Source: Blepharisma stoltei (lineage: Eukaryota; Ciliophora; Heterotrichea; Heterotrichida; Blepharismidae). From it: a stretch of DNA of 64,000 nucleotides. The first letter of the stretch is position 1, and every line of letters starts with the position of its first letter. Under the pieces are notes generated by a model that was given only the letters and a program-made list of their open reading frames with translations, searched no databases and had not been told where the DNA came from. The position numbers and the translations under genes are program-made. Positions 41,596 to 52,244 of the stretch are shown here, one piece after another. Location: positions 620,001 through 684,000 of the forward strand of contig CAJZBQ010000005.1 of NCBI GenBank assembly GCA_914767885.1, given 5' to 3'.

Positions 41596-43102
41596 ATGGC
41601 AAATCTTCCGTGTTCTGGTACTTTAAAAGTTGGCCCTTTAATAGCAGAAATTATAAAAACAGATTTTACAGCTGAAAGTGATTGCTTTTGCAAAATTATC
41701 CTTGGAAATCACTTTTACCGCACAGGAATCTGTAAAGGCTGTGGCAGAAAACCTAAATGAGATGATAAATTTGAAATCTTTATAAGTGAAAAAGATTAAG
41801 ATTAAGATTAAGATTACGCTGGGTATTTAAGGTCCCTACTACGTCCGAGGTCGCATGCCACGGTTTCCCGTGTGGTGGCAGAGCGTTCACCAAGCCCGGG
41901 CCGAAACCCCCGGTTTCTCGGTAGAGGTATTGTCAAGGGCCGTCTCATACCGGCTTTGCTGACCACCTCCATTTCCAACTTGGATCGTCGCCTAAGTTTA
42001 CGCGCCAACTCCGCTTCGTCGCCCGTCAGATCTGCCCATTGAAGGGCACCTTTTCAACTGGAGAGACCCCCGTTTTGGTGTCTAACTCGCCTCCCCTCTT
42101 TTCCGGTCATCCCGATAAAGAACTCAACAGCTTTCGCCATTCGGGGCGAGCCACTAAAGCAGCTTAGGCAGGCAAATTCACCCTGCCTCATTTCGGGCAC
42201 TCACTGGGCTGAGCGCTGCTGGCAAAAAGGAGTCACGAATAACTGCCCATGGGTCTGGTCGCAAAAACTGCGGCTCTCGCGCTTAGGCCTCTCGCTTCGA
42301 GGTCCCAGACGTTGTTGGCTAATTCCTGGCTCCAAAAACCATGCCCGGATATACATGGGTAACCACCACTGAGAGGGTGGGTCGGTCGCCATACGCCATT
42401 TTATGTATTAAGTGAAAAAGATAAATCAATGTTAATTGAGCTATGGGAGCATTCCCTTGAATTCTCTGAAGAAATTATCGGCAAGGTAAATATAGCTCAT
42501 GCACCGATATGGATTGCCATCATTGAAAATGTAACCGTTCTATTGGACTTCATATATTGAACTTCTTAGAGTAAAGACTTTATTTAGAGAAATATTCAGA
42601 TTATAAATATAATATCACAAGTTTTTAAATTAATTTAATATAGTTTTATATGAGCTGCTTTTAAATAATTTTAATAATAGTACAAGGCTCAGTAAATAAA
42701 TTCAAGGCGTTAAGAAGATGCATTTTAGGTTTAAAAGGAGAGAAATATGTTTGAAAAATTAGAAAAATTACATATAAGGAAAGACAAGGTGTAATCTAAC
42801 ATTAAACATTAGAGACTCAATAACTAGTATAACAAGCCAAGCAGGAATTCGCCCCTGTAAACGCTGTACAGGTGGCGCATTCTTTCTACATCTTCAATGA
42901 TAACGATCTATGCCGGTGCATGAGTTATATCTACTTATCAGAGCTTCATATATTGAACCAAAGCATTGAAAATTGGTTTGATATTAAGATAGAAACAAAT
43001 ATTTTTGGAAGAATTCAAATAAAAATTGAGCTTGAAGAAGGAGAAAAACAGAAAAACCAAACTGAACCTCAAAAAGAGATACAAACTGCATGAAATTTGT
43101 AA
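41596..43102 (+). CDS. C2-domain protein 2, split by a retroposon-like insert and a TIR-IES
   Basis: A 147-aa protein after removing 41783-42408 and 42491-42927. It reads GTLKVGPLIAEIIKTDF.., CFCKIILGNHFYRTG, KPKWDDKFEIFISEKDKSML, ELWEHSLEFSEEIIGKVNIY, ENWFDIKIETNIFGRIQIKI. This is a complete C2 fold, although loop-1 Asp residues are mostly replaced (SDCFC for MDPYC). In the germline the domain is broken into three pieces. It lies 18 bp behind C2 gene 1. Two Trp codons are TGA. Confidence 0.82.
41783..42408 (+). mobile_element. Retroposon-like insert, 14-bp target duplication
   Basis: TAAGTGAAAAAGAT at 41783-41796 and 42409-42422 flanks a GC-rich body. It begins with a (ATTAAG)n-type microsatellite (AGATTAAGATTAAGATTACG) and ends GCCATACGCCATTTTATGTA. 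It has no convincing ORF. Excision between the duplications restores ..FISEKDKSML.. Confidence 0.82.
42491..42927. mobile_element. 437-bp TIR-type IES in C2 gene 2
   Basis: TA 42491 and TA 42928. Inverted termini of about 50 bp (TATAGCTCATGCACCG..CATCATTGAAAATGTA against the mirrored right end ..CGGTGCATGAGTTATA). It contains a smaller inner hairpin CCCCTGTAAACGCTGTACAGG. It also contains CTTCATATATTGAAC, identical to 15 bp just outside its right edge. The join restores GKVNIYLSELH. Confidence 0.82.
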
Positions 43103-43291
43103 GAATTATATACAAATAATTATTTTATTAAAGTTAGTTAATAAAAAATAGTTCTTTAGCTCAAGGATTTTCGATTTTCATTCTTATTCTCGAATTGAGA
43201 AATGGATCACATTAATCTGCTGATCAGAATGCTAGTTGCTTAACAAAATTTTCCATTTTTGTGGCTATTATTTCTGTAATATACATATTTA

Positions 43292-46200
43292 ATGGCTAAT
43301 TTTCATCCCGGTACAGTTTGCATCCGACCTATAAGTGCTAAAATTACAAGAGACACAGCGACAATAAGAATGGACCCATATTGCGTCTTGAAGTTGGGAA
43401 ATTTTGAGCTACAAACAGTCGAGCACAGAGGAGCTGACAAGCTTCCATCATGGAAAGAAGAATTGACTTTTAATGTCTTGCCTGGAGATGATCTGCTACA
43501 AATAACACTTTGGGATAAAAATACACTTTCAAAGGATAGAAAAATTGGATCTGCAAGTTTTCCATTATTTGAGCTTTTTTCCAAAAGATTTATAGAAGAT
43601 TGGGTTGAGCTAATGTTTGAAGGAAAGAGTGCTGGACATATAAAACTTCAAATGACTTTTCAGCCTGAATGGGAACAACAAAAAATAAGCGAGGGTGAAA
43701 GACTAGAAGAGAAGGCAGAGCTGCAAAAAGAGCAAGCTCAACCTGAAATATCAGGCCAAAGATTGAAAGAATACCCAGCTTATCAAGAAAGTGGCATTCG
43801 AAGAGAAGAAGTGAAGCCAGAACTTTATAATCAAGAAGAGTTTCCTCAAGAAAAAAAAATTTTTAGTGTGGAGCCTGGCTCGGAATACCAAAAGGAATAC
43901 CCTCAAGAATCTCAGTACCAGCAAAAACAAGAAATCCCTATACATGAAAGAAAAGGATACTCTGAAGAGCTTCAGCAGAACGTGCAGTACTCAAAGGAAT
44001 TCCAACAAAGACAAGAGATCCCATCATATGAGAGGAAAGGGTACACTGAAGAGCTTAGGCATGAAAAACAGCCCCCTCAAGAATCCCAGTACCAGCAAAA
44101 GCAAGAATTCCCTATACATGAAAGAAAAGGGTACACTGAAGAACTTGGGCATACAAAAAAACACCAGCAAGAAGAATCTCAGCAGCATCTCCAAAAAGAA
44201 GATTTTCCTAAACAAGAAAGAAAAGTATACAGCGAAGAGCCTAGGCCTGAGTATGTGTATAAGCAGTATCCCCAGCAAGGAGTTCCTCAGCAAGAAAAAA
44301 AAATTATATAAAGAAGAGCAATTACTTAGATTATAGAAAAGCTCCCTGTCGGGATCCTAAATCAATATTCCCTTCCATACTCCACTCGCCCTCTTCACCG
44401 ACAATCGTAGCACGCCTTGAAAGTCTTGCTTCTGCCAGACTTGGGCCTGCGCATACGACCTGGTTAGGTTAGGCTATTAAAGACAGGCGTTAGCCATATT
44501 CGTGATGCAATCATCAAAGACCTCCATGAGGAAGGCTCTTCCACTTTTCGAGTCCAGCCAAGAGGGGCTATCCCCCAATAATGGATGTCACTTCTGATGC
44601 CTTCTGTCTCCTTCTTGACTTGTAGCTTCAGTCTTGAGTGGGCGGCTTATGGATTTCTGCGGCACTGGTGCAGGCGATTGGAGTAGCTTGGTTCTAAAGG
44701 ATCGTCTCCTTGGAGCCTGTCAGGTGCCGAAGTGCCTTCCTTCGAAAAAGACTATTCCTCCGTGGCCCAGACCAAAATCCCCAGTTTATTGATAGAGGAA
44801 TGCCCATGGGTCCTCGAATCCAAAATGAAGTTGCCGAGTACTTCCATTTCCAATCACAGGAAAGCAGACAAAAATGACCTGGATACACATTTATTGAGCC
44901 TACATTGATTTTTTTATCTCGGAGTCCGTCCCAGTTCGCTGTGGCCATAAGGTCTTGACTGTTGCACCAGAGTCGCCATTTTATATGTGCACGCTGCCCT
45001 ATAATTTGAAAGTTTGGGTCACATTACGTACTCCTAAAGTAGTTTTCCACCATCGAATATTCATAAGGATTGAATTTTCTGGTCGACTCTTGGCTTAGAT
45101 GGAAATCTTTAGCCCAGGGCGTAACTCCTGATTTCACGCAGGGAATAGTCCCGATAGGTCAAGACAAATGCTTTGGTACAGCTGGGAAGCCTTTTCATCT
45201 TCGGATTAATCTCCTTATGAGGCAAAACTTGGCGTTGTAGTAAAACTTGCAGTCGGCCAGCTTGGCATTGCGCTTTACTGAACTAAGAAAAGCCTGGCCG
45301 GATGCACCTATCAAAAGTTAGCCCCATTCCTCAAGATTCCCGGTACCTTTTCGAGAGTCGGCTACAGAGTTAAGAAGGTGGGTTAATTCACCACACAATT
45401 TTTAATGAATTTATATAAAGAAGAGCCACTTGCAAAAACTTGAAAATATGAAGAGATTGAAAAGCCAAAAGAGCACGATGAAAAAGAGGAAGAAAGAAGA
45501 GAAGGGATTGCACAAAAAGGAGAGCTCAAAGAGTTTCCTAAAGAACCTTCCAAGCCTGAAATATTGAAGCATACAATCGAGAAAGAGACATATATATTCT
45601 CAAAACAACCTAAAGAAGAAGCTGAAAGGCCTATAATTCAACGTGAAAAAGTATATGATCAACAATTATCAAAAGAACAAGTGCAACAGCTAGAAGCTCT
45701 TAATCTTAATTATCTATAACGCTTTACGTCCACTACGGGGTAGCCAACTCCAGAGCTACCACCATATTTATTCACGTGTCAGGTCCATGGACCTCTGGAT
45801 TGACCCACTTTAATCACCAAGGCACGGGTAAGTACGGCGTTCCAGCTTCGACGGACTTCGCTGCCGCGACAGCTTTGTTCCGATTCAGCTCCTGCGCGTG
45901 TTCCGCCTGAGGGTCCACCTCCTCGGGTGTGCTGAGGGGTAAAGACCTGAGCTCTTGATCGCACTAAGGAGCAGTTCCTTTGGTTATCTCCAAAGTTAAA
46001 TCGCTATTGCTGTGCAGAAGTTCTCGAGATAAAACCCAACCCCATAAATAAAATTGCTTGAGTGAGAGAAAATTAGCAGAGCTAATTTCGCTTGAAGCGA
46101 AAGCCATTTTTATTTATAACAGCTAGAAGCTCAGCAAGAAAAGCTATATGAGCAAAAACCATCGCATGAAATAAAACTTCCCGCTTTTCAACACGAGCAA

Positions 46201-47469
46201 ATGCCAGCACAAGAATCGGCACAGCCCATTTATCAAGAAAAAATGCATGAAGAGAAGCCAATCAAAAAAGAAAAGAAGCATAAAGAAAAGTTACCCAAAG
46301 AAGAAAAGTTGCACACAGGAGAAAAAATGTCAAAAGAAGAGAAATTGCACAAAAAAGAAAAAGTCCCGAAAGAAGAGAAATTGCATAAAGTAAAAGTTCC
46401 AAAAGAAGAAAAGGTACAAAAAGGAGAAAAAATACATAAAGAGAAGAAAGCTCCAAAAGAAGAAAAGGAAAAAAAGGCTCATAAAAAAATACCCAAAGAG
46501 GAAAGTCAGCCTGAAGAGAGGGAAAGAGTGGAATTTCAAGAACGACAACCAAGAAAAGAAATGGAATTTCAAGAGCGTCAGCCCAAAGTAGCTTTTAAAT
46601 CTCATGAAGTTCAGCCAGGACAAGAAATGGAGTACAGAAAGCAACCCAGAGAAGAATTCCAACCTCATGAAGCAGGCTATAGAAAAGGAATGGAATTCCA
46701 AGAGCATCCGAAAGAAGAGATCCACAGAGAAGGTATGAAATACCGAGAGCAGCCTAAAGAGCAATACAAACCTCAAGAAGTATCCAGCGAAGAAGCTCAT
46801 CAGCCTCTTTATTTTCAATATGGGATGATTTATATCCGTCCTCTTAGCGCCAAAATCACTCGAGATGTAGCAGCTGAAATAATGGACCCTTACTGTGTTT
46901 TCCGTATCAGTGACGCTGAAAGAGTCTCAGAAGAGAGTAGGTCAGGAGACAAAAACCCAATTTGGAACGAGCAATTGCCATTCTTTGTAGGGCCAGGAGA
47001 CTTTTATTTGACAGTTACCTTGAAAGATAGAAAAGCGCTTCAAAAGGATAAAATCATTGGAAGTGCAGCTTTGCCACTCTTTAAACTTTATGCTGATAAA
47101 TTAGTAGAAGACTGGATAGAGCTAAAATATGAAGGACAGTCATCTGGCCATATAAAAGTAAATATGATGTTTTATCCTAATGAAAAGCCCGAATCAATAA
47201 AAGAAGCCTCTGCTACGAAAGAAATGTCAGACCAACAAACTGGAGAAGTCAAAAGAGATGTATTTGAAGGCCAGCAGTCTGCAGGACTTAAGAAAGATAT
47301 ACAAGAAGGAGTATTTAGAGAACAGAAAGGGCCAATTAAAGAAGGAGCAGTAGGTGAACAATACACTGGCTTAAAAGAAAAGCATCAGGAAAAAGAAATA
47401 TATCAGCATTCTCAGAAAGAAAAGCCTAAAGAACATAAAACGACTCAGTATGAGCAGAAAATTCTTTAA
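43292..47469 (+). CDS. Large protein with two C2 domains joined by Gln/Glu/Lys repeats
   Basis: The N-terminal C2 (about 5-130: GTVCIRPISAKITRDT, MDPYCVLKLGN, PSWKEELTF, ITLWDKNTL) is followed by imperfect repeats of about 35 aa (YQQKQEIPIHERKGYSEEL). After the inserts at 44305-45411 and 45691-46123 comes a charged KEEKLH-type repeat region and a second C2 (GMIYIRPLSAKITRDV.., MDPYCVFRISD, NPIWNEQLPF). A polar tail ends at TAA 47467-47469. The first join is one base out of frame. An A9 run at 44295-44303 being A8 would fix it; otherwise the germline gene ends at TAA 44309-44311. A membrane/cytoskeletal linker is a reasonable inference. Confidence 0.7.
44305..45411 (+). mobile_element. Nested retroposon-like insert (1107 bp), 16-bp target duplication
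   Basis: TTATATAAAGAAGAGC at 44304-44319 and 45411-45426. The outer element shares head (GATTATAGAAAAGCTCCCTG) and body (GGAATAGTCCCGAT, GGTCGAC(C/T)CT) with the 13393 insert. It ends CACAATTTTTAATG. A second element of another family lies inside it. Confidence 0.78.
44463..44985 (+). mobile_element. Inner retroposon-like element, same family as the 53419 insert
   Basis: It begins TTAGGCTATTAAAGACAGGC and ends CAGAGTCGCCATTTTATA. It shares long stretches with the P4-ATPase insert (TTGAGTGGGCGGCTTATGGA, GAGGAATGCCCATGGGTCCT). It interrupts the outer element between GCGCATACG and TGTGCACGC, which are continuous in the 13393 copy. Borders are good to about 10 bp. Confidence 0.7.
45691..46123 (+). 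mobile_element. Retroposon-like insert, 15-bp target duplication
   Basis: AACAGCTAGAAGCTC at 45685-45699 and 46118-46132. The GC-rich body starts near TTAATCTTAATTATCTATAAC and ends GCCATTTTTATTTAT. Removal joins GTG CAA CAG CTA GAA GCT CAG in the two-C2 protein. Confidence 0.82.
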
Positions 47470-47579
47470 TCCTTAATTAATTAATTTTTATTAAATATAA
47501 TAGTAATATTTGAAAAATTGATTGATCTGGAATTTTGAACGATGATTTTAAAATATTTTATGTTTATGTTTAGTGAATT

Positions 47580-47805
47580 CCTCTAGCACTGCAGTGCCTT
47601 AAGTCCTCTTTAGCTTGAATCCAGCTTCGATAGCAGCTCTGGACAACGGTAGGTGGATCGGCCTAACCGTCGAGCCGTTATTGTCATCAAGCCCTTAAAG
47701 ACTTCTCTAGTCCATGCCAGACTCAGCACAGACCACCTCTCTTCAAGCCGAGACTCTCAAAAAGCTTGAACTTCTCCCAAAAAGCTCAGATAATAGGGCT
47801 AGCAT
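47580..47805 (+). mobile_element. Retroposon-like element, interrupted by the Mutator-like element
   Basis: About 47580-47796 matches, in the opposite orientation, the segment at 51953-52140 (shared GGCCTAACCGT, CTCTTCAAGCCGA, CTCAA.AAGCTTGA). Its 3' end appears to continue after the Mutator-like element at 50169-50206, ending CTGCCATTTTTAATATTGTG; the other copy has CTGCCATTTTGAATATTGT. It is intergenic, behind the two-C2 gene. Confidence 0.6.
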
Positions 47806-48126
47806 GGGTGAAGAGGGTTAGCTTAGTCCATTTAGCTAACCCTCCTAAAAGAATGGGATAGAAAAAAATTTCCAAAAAAAAGGAGGGTTAGCAAAAAGTT
47901 TTCATATAGCTGCATATAAAATTTTAATGGTTTTTTTGCTAACCCGCTTTTTTTGGTAGCGGATTTTTAATATAAAAAGCTAACCCTATTAAAAAAGAGG
48001 GATAGCAGAAAAATTTTCATAATTCAAGAGGGATAGCAAAATTTTCTAAAATTTCAAGAGGGATAGCAAAATTTTCAAAAATTCAAGAGGGATAACTTTT
48101 TGCAAGGAGGGCTAGCTAATTGTAAA
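47806..48126 (+). repeat. Left TIR of the Mutator-like element
   Basis: About 321 bp with short internal tandem motifs (AGAGGGATAGCAAAATTTTC repeated at 48033-48090). It is near-identical in inverse to 49837-50159, indicating recent insertion or conversion. Confidence 0.82.
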
Positions 48127-48808
48127 GTTTCTAAAAATTAATTATATATTAATATTTTTATCACCAAAGGCCAGTATTGTTAGAATTCCATCGAAAATTT
48201 GAGACTATAATTGTATAAATGGAGGCAAAATTGACATCAAGTGACTCTCAAAATAGCATTGAAGATGAAAATCAAGGGTCCAGCTATCGATCTAGGAATT
48301 GAGAGGTAAAATTCAACAATAAACTTCTTATTTTTAAGCTAAATTTTACCAAACTTTATTTCCAAAAAATGATTTATTTTTGCCTTTATACCCAAGCTCC
48401 TGCACCAGGGTTATCAGATCCTTCTACAGCTTCATCAATATCATCAGTCCTTTCAATATCTTGCCAAGTCAATCCTTCAGCATCTTCAGTCGGCGTTATT
48501 AAGGCCAGACTTGCATAAATCTTCGGCATCATTATCAGTCATATCCCCTTGTTGTTTATCATATGGTTGGCTTGATGAAACACAGGAATTGCTTCATCCA
48601 CACCGTCTTCTGTGATAATAGTTTGAGAATCTGTTGCATTTTGTAATTATTCTAAGTCTGCTTCAGTATCTGAGACATCTAAAAATGATGGAGTTGCGAA
48701 TAAATGATTTTCTCTTTACTTTGTAGGGATATTGATAAAGATAGTAAAGCACATAAAAATGATAAGGTTGTTATAGCCATTAAATTCAACAGTAACATGT
48801 GAATCAAG

Positions 48809-49784
48809 CGAAAAAATTTGCAGACATTGTCTACACTAAATGTGCTCTTGAAGATAAAACTGTAATAATTGTGAAATCAGCTCAGACAAACAAATGGATT
48901 TCTCTTAGATGTTATTTTTTCAAAAAACGAGAGACACGTATGATTTCTCCTCTATTGAATTGACTGCTTTATGCCCATTTAAGATGCATTGGAGAATTGC
49001 CCAAAACAACCAGGAATCCTTTGCATACAAACTCACAGATATCAATCCATTTAATTTTCATCAACGAATTACAGATTATCAGATTCAAAATGAGTCAAAG
49101 TTACAAAGAATTCCTCTTGAAATGCAAGATAAGGCAATAGAATTATTTTGGCAAAAATTATCAGTTAATGAGATGTTTACTGCAGGCATTTTAATAACTA
49201 GCAGAGTCGAAGGAATGCATGCTAAGTTAAAAGGAATTATGAAAACAATTAAAAGAAATAGTGATATTAAGATTTTTACGGCTTTTGAGAGTATTGCAAG
49301 TAGAGAAGACGAAAAAATAATGTTAAAAGAGTATGAACAAACCAAAAACACAACTTTCACGATAAATACGATGGAAGCAATCGGAAAGTTATATTCTAAT
49401 CATTGTTTAAAGCACTACCAAAACTCTATTAATGGTATTAAAGCAACTTTCTTAGAGGACAATAGGGATGATGATCAAAGATGGAAAGTTTTAAACAAAA
49501 TACCCAAATTGAGTAAAGAAGAATATATAATCAAAAAATCTCTCAAATACACATGCAGGAAATATGAAAAATATAAGATTCTATACAACCATCTTCTTTT
49601 TATATATAAAATTACTGGGAGAAATATTATAGAGTTAATTATTGAAAATACAGCGAGAAGATGGCTATTGCCTTCAGTTTCTGACGAAACGAATAACGAA
49701 TTATTCAAAAGAATTCAAGGTGTAACTTATTATCGCAAACTAAATGCATCTCCAGTTAATCAAGAAGAGAGAAAGAGATATTAG
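48809..49784 (+). pseudogene. Damaged MULE (FAR1-type) transposase
   Basis: A first frame reads ..IVYTKCALEDKTVIIVKSAQ.. and NKWISLRCYFF; a second, shifted frame continues TYDFSSIELTALCPFKMHWR to TAA/TAG at 49782-49784. Together these form a FAR1/WRKY-GCM1-like zinc-binding domain. It is followed almost directly by the C-terminal part of MULE transposases (LWQKLSVNEMF-like, ITSRVEGMHAKLK). The central DDE catalytic core seems missing. Frameshift plus internal deletion imply a non-autonomous element. The 48219-48800 stretch has only broken acidic frames on both strands. Confidence 0.62.
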
Positions 49785-49836
49785 CTATTATAACTATCTA
49801 ATCATCTATTTAATTTAAATTCACATAAAATAAATT

Positions 49837-50159
49837 TTTACAATTAGCTAACCCTCCTTGCAAAAAGTTATCCCTCTTGAATTTTTGAAAATTTTGCTAT
49901 CCCTCTTGAAATTTTAGAAAATTTTGCTATCCCTCTTGAATTATGAAAATTTTTTCTGCTATCCCTCTTTTTTAATAGGGTTAGCTTTTTTATATTAAAA
50001 TCCGCTACCAAAAAAAGCGGGTTAGCAAAAAAACCATTAAAATTTATATTGCAGCTATATGAAAACTTTTTGCTAACCCTCCTTTTTTTTTGGAAATTTT
50101 TTTCTATCCCATTCTTTTAGGAGGGTTAGCTAAATGGACTAAGCTAACCCTCTTCACCC
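49837..50159 (-). repeat. Right TIR of the Mutator-like element
   Basis: Inverse of 47806-48126, ending AAGCTAACCCTCTTCACCC next to the 9-bp duplication GGCTAGCAT. Confidence 0.82.
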
Positions 50160-50288
50160 GGCTAGCATGATGAAATAGGACTCAGCCCCTATCCCTAACT
50201 GCCATTTTTAATATTGTGATTTAAAATATAAATTAATGACAGAATTTTCTGCCAATTTTCATCCTATTAATGGCCATAAATAATAAAA

Positions 50289-50732
50289 ATGGCTCATCCA
50301 GGCAAACTAATTATACACCCTATGAATGCTAAGTTAACTCGGGACGTTGAAGTAATTGGAACTATGGACCCATACTGCGTAATTTCAGTAGGAAACCAAG
50401 AGCTGACCTCAAATATTTGTATTGAAGGTGGCAAAAATCCTCATTGGGACGATCCTCATACCTTTACAATCAACAATGAAGACACCGTCACAATCAAAGT
50501 TATGGATAAACGACTTATGAAAAAAGATGACGAAGTAGGATCAGTGACTGTCCCACTATCTAATATTTTTAACACGAGAATGGCTGAGGACTGAATTGAA
50601 ATATTGCATAATGGAGAACTCGCAGGACATCTCAGACTCCATATATCGTTTATACCAAGAGATACAGCAAATGAAAAAGAAATGGAACGTCAAGAACTGC
50701 AAGACGTAATAAGTGATCCAGTTAATTTATAA
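50289..50732 (+). CDS. C2-domain protein 4 of the cluster
   Basis: 147 aa; one TGA Trp (50592-50594, ..MAEDWIEILH..). The C2 domain covers nearly the whole protein: GKLIIHPMNAKLTRDV, GTMDPYCVISVGNQE, NPHWDDPHTF, VTIKVMDKRLM, VGSVTVPLSNIF, GHLRLHISF. It is closest by eye to C2 protein 1. The short tail lacks the Gly/Gln extension. Uninterrupted. Confidence 0.85.
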
Positions 50733-50851
50733 GAATATTTATATCTTTAAGAGATTCTCTATTAGTATTTAGTAGCTGAAGGAAGATGATTTCATATATT
50801 ATAGGTTTCCTAATAATATAGGATATATCATAAATCTGATCGGATAATAAA

Positions 50852-51355
50852 ATGACTTTTTCAGGAAAACTAAGCTTCTGACCAATAAAAGCAAAGCTAA
50901 ATAGAGATGTGGCGATTATAGGGAAAATGAGTCCATTTTGTGCTGTTTCAGTAGGGGATCAAAGGTCTAAAACAAGGATTTCTTTGAAAGGCGGAAGAGA
51001 GCCACAATGAAATGATAAGCTTGATTTTATAACATTGGGAGAAAATAAAGCAAGGATTGGAGTATATAATAATGGAATACTTTTACCTGAAGAAGAAATT
51101 GGAAGTAGAGAATTATCATTCCAAGGCATTTTTTCTGAGCAATGCATTGAAGAAATTGTCTATATTTATTATAAAGGTGAAATTGCAGGTCAGTTGCTGC
51201 TTAAGCTAGAATTTTGTCCACTTAACGAATTAGTATCTTCAACTTTAAAAGAAAAAACTAGCACTGGACTTGAAGCAAAAGATACCAAAAAACTTGAGAA
51301 TTCTCCTCATGATTCAAAATTAATAGATACGCATCAGCAAGGCTTAATTAAATAG
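50852..51355 (+). CDS. C2-domain protein 5 of the cluster, degenerate Ca2+ site
   Basis: 167 aa with two TGA Trp codons (LSFWPIKAKL, EPQWNDKLDF). The C2 fold is clear, but loop 1 reads KMSPFCAVSVGDQ instead of MDPYC and loop 3 lacks the WDK/MDK acid, so Ca2+ binding is probably lost. The C-terminal 40 residues are polar. It begins 119 bp after C2 gene 4. Confidence 0.8.
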
Positions 51356-52244
51356 CATGATAAGATTGATTTTATTATTTAGGATCAGTAATTATAAAAT
51401 AAATAATTATCTAATACACTTAAATTTTTACTAATTTCAGACGAGAGATGATTTTTATTTTTTAAAGTTCTTCATTCTTATTATCTAATAAGATAAATAT
51501 TTAAATGTTCAAGGGCTATTTGATGATGAAAAATACCTATTTTTTATTTGCCTTTATTTATTTCAATAAATAATTAGATATTCTGAATCTTTTAAATTAT
51601 AAAAAGAAATATTAAGAGTATAATAAAATCTAATAAATATATTAAAATTCTTTTTAAAACAAAAGAGCCATCATTCTTTTATTATTCGTCACGATTTTTA
51701 ATCTCTAAGCTAATGACAAACTGCATAAGCCTTAAATATAATTATAATGGTATTACTGAATAAATTATAATCAAATTAATTAGACATAATGAATAAATTT
51801 TTAAAATCCTAACAAGGCCAAAAGTTATTTTTCAATGCTATTGCAATTTTCCTTTCTGTTCTTTCTTCAACTTAAAGTTTATATGCATATAGCTTAGTTT
51901 CATTAAAAAATAGTTAGAGAAAGTTAGATATAAATTCTTGTACAATATTCAAAATGGCAGTTGGAATATCAAGCTTCTTGAGAGCTTCGGCTTGAAGAGA
52001 AGTGGTCAGTCCTGAGGCTGGCACAGATTAGAGGAGTCTGCAAACTTTAACGGTTAGGCCGGTTCACCTCTATGTTCAGAGCTGTTATCTTAGCTGAACT
52101 TAAGTAAAAGAAGACTTAGAGACAATAAAAGTGTAAGGAGAAATTCATTAAACTTAAAATTCTTGTTTCTCAATGGCCAAATTGTGACTCCAAAATTAAG
52201 TTTCCACACTTTCATATCTATTTTCTTTATTAAACAAAATACCT
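51356..52244. other. Intergenic with one retroposon-like copy (51953-52140, minus)
   Basis: AT-rich spacer except for 51953-52140. That segment is a GC-richer repeat in minus orientation whose 3' end (rc: CCAACTGCCATTTTGAATAT) faces left. It matches the 47580 element. The rest shows no frame or RNA gene. The promoter of the P4-ATPase/cyclase gene must lie here. Confidence 0.55.

Larger units (their letters stand above)
47806..50159 (+). mobile_element. Mutator-like element with 9-bp target duplication
   Basis: The target duplication GGCTAGCAT lies at 47797-47805 and 50160-50168. TIRs of about 320 bp (47806-48126 and 49837-50159) begin GGGTGAAGAGGGTTAGC at both ends. They contain several copies of GAGGGATAGCAAAATTTTC. 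A 9-bp duplication plus long TIRs is the hallmark of MULEs. The interior carries a damaged transposase. It inserted into an older retroposon-like element. Confidence 0.85.

Noticed and set aside
48380-48700. A second, minus-strand gene inside the Mutator-like element
   Set aside because: Acidic peptide-like stretches exist, but every frame is broken by TAA/TAG within about 50 codons. Treated as decayed sequence.
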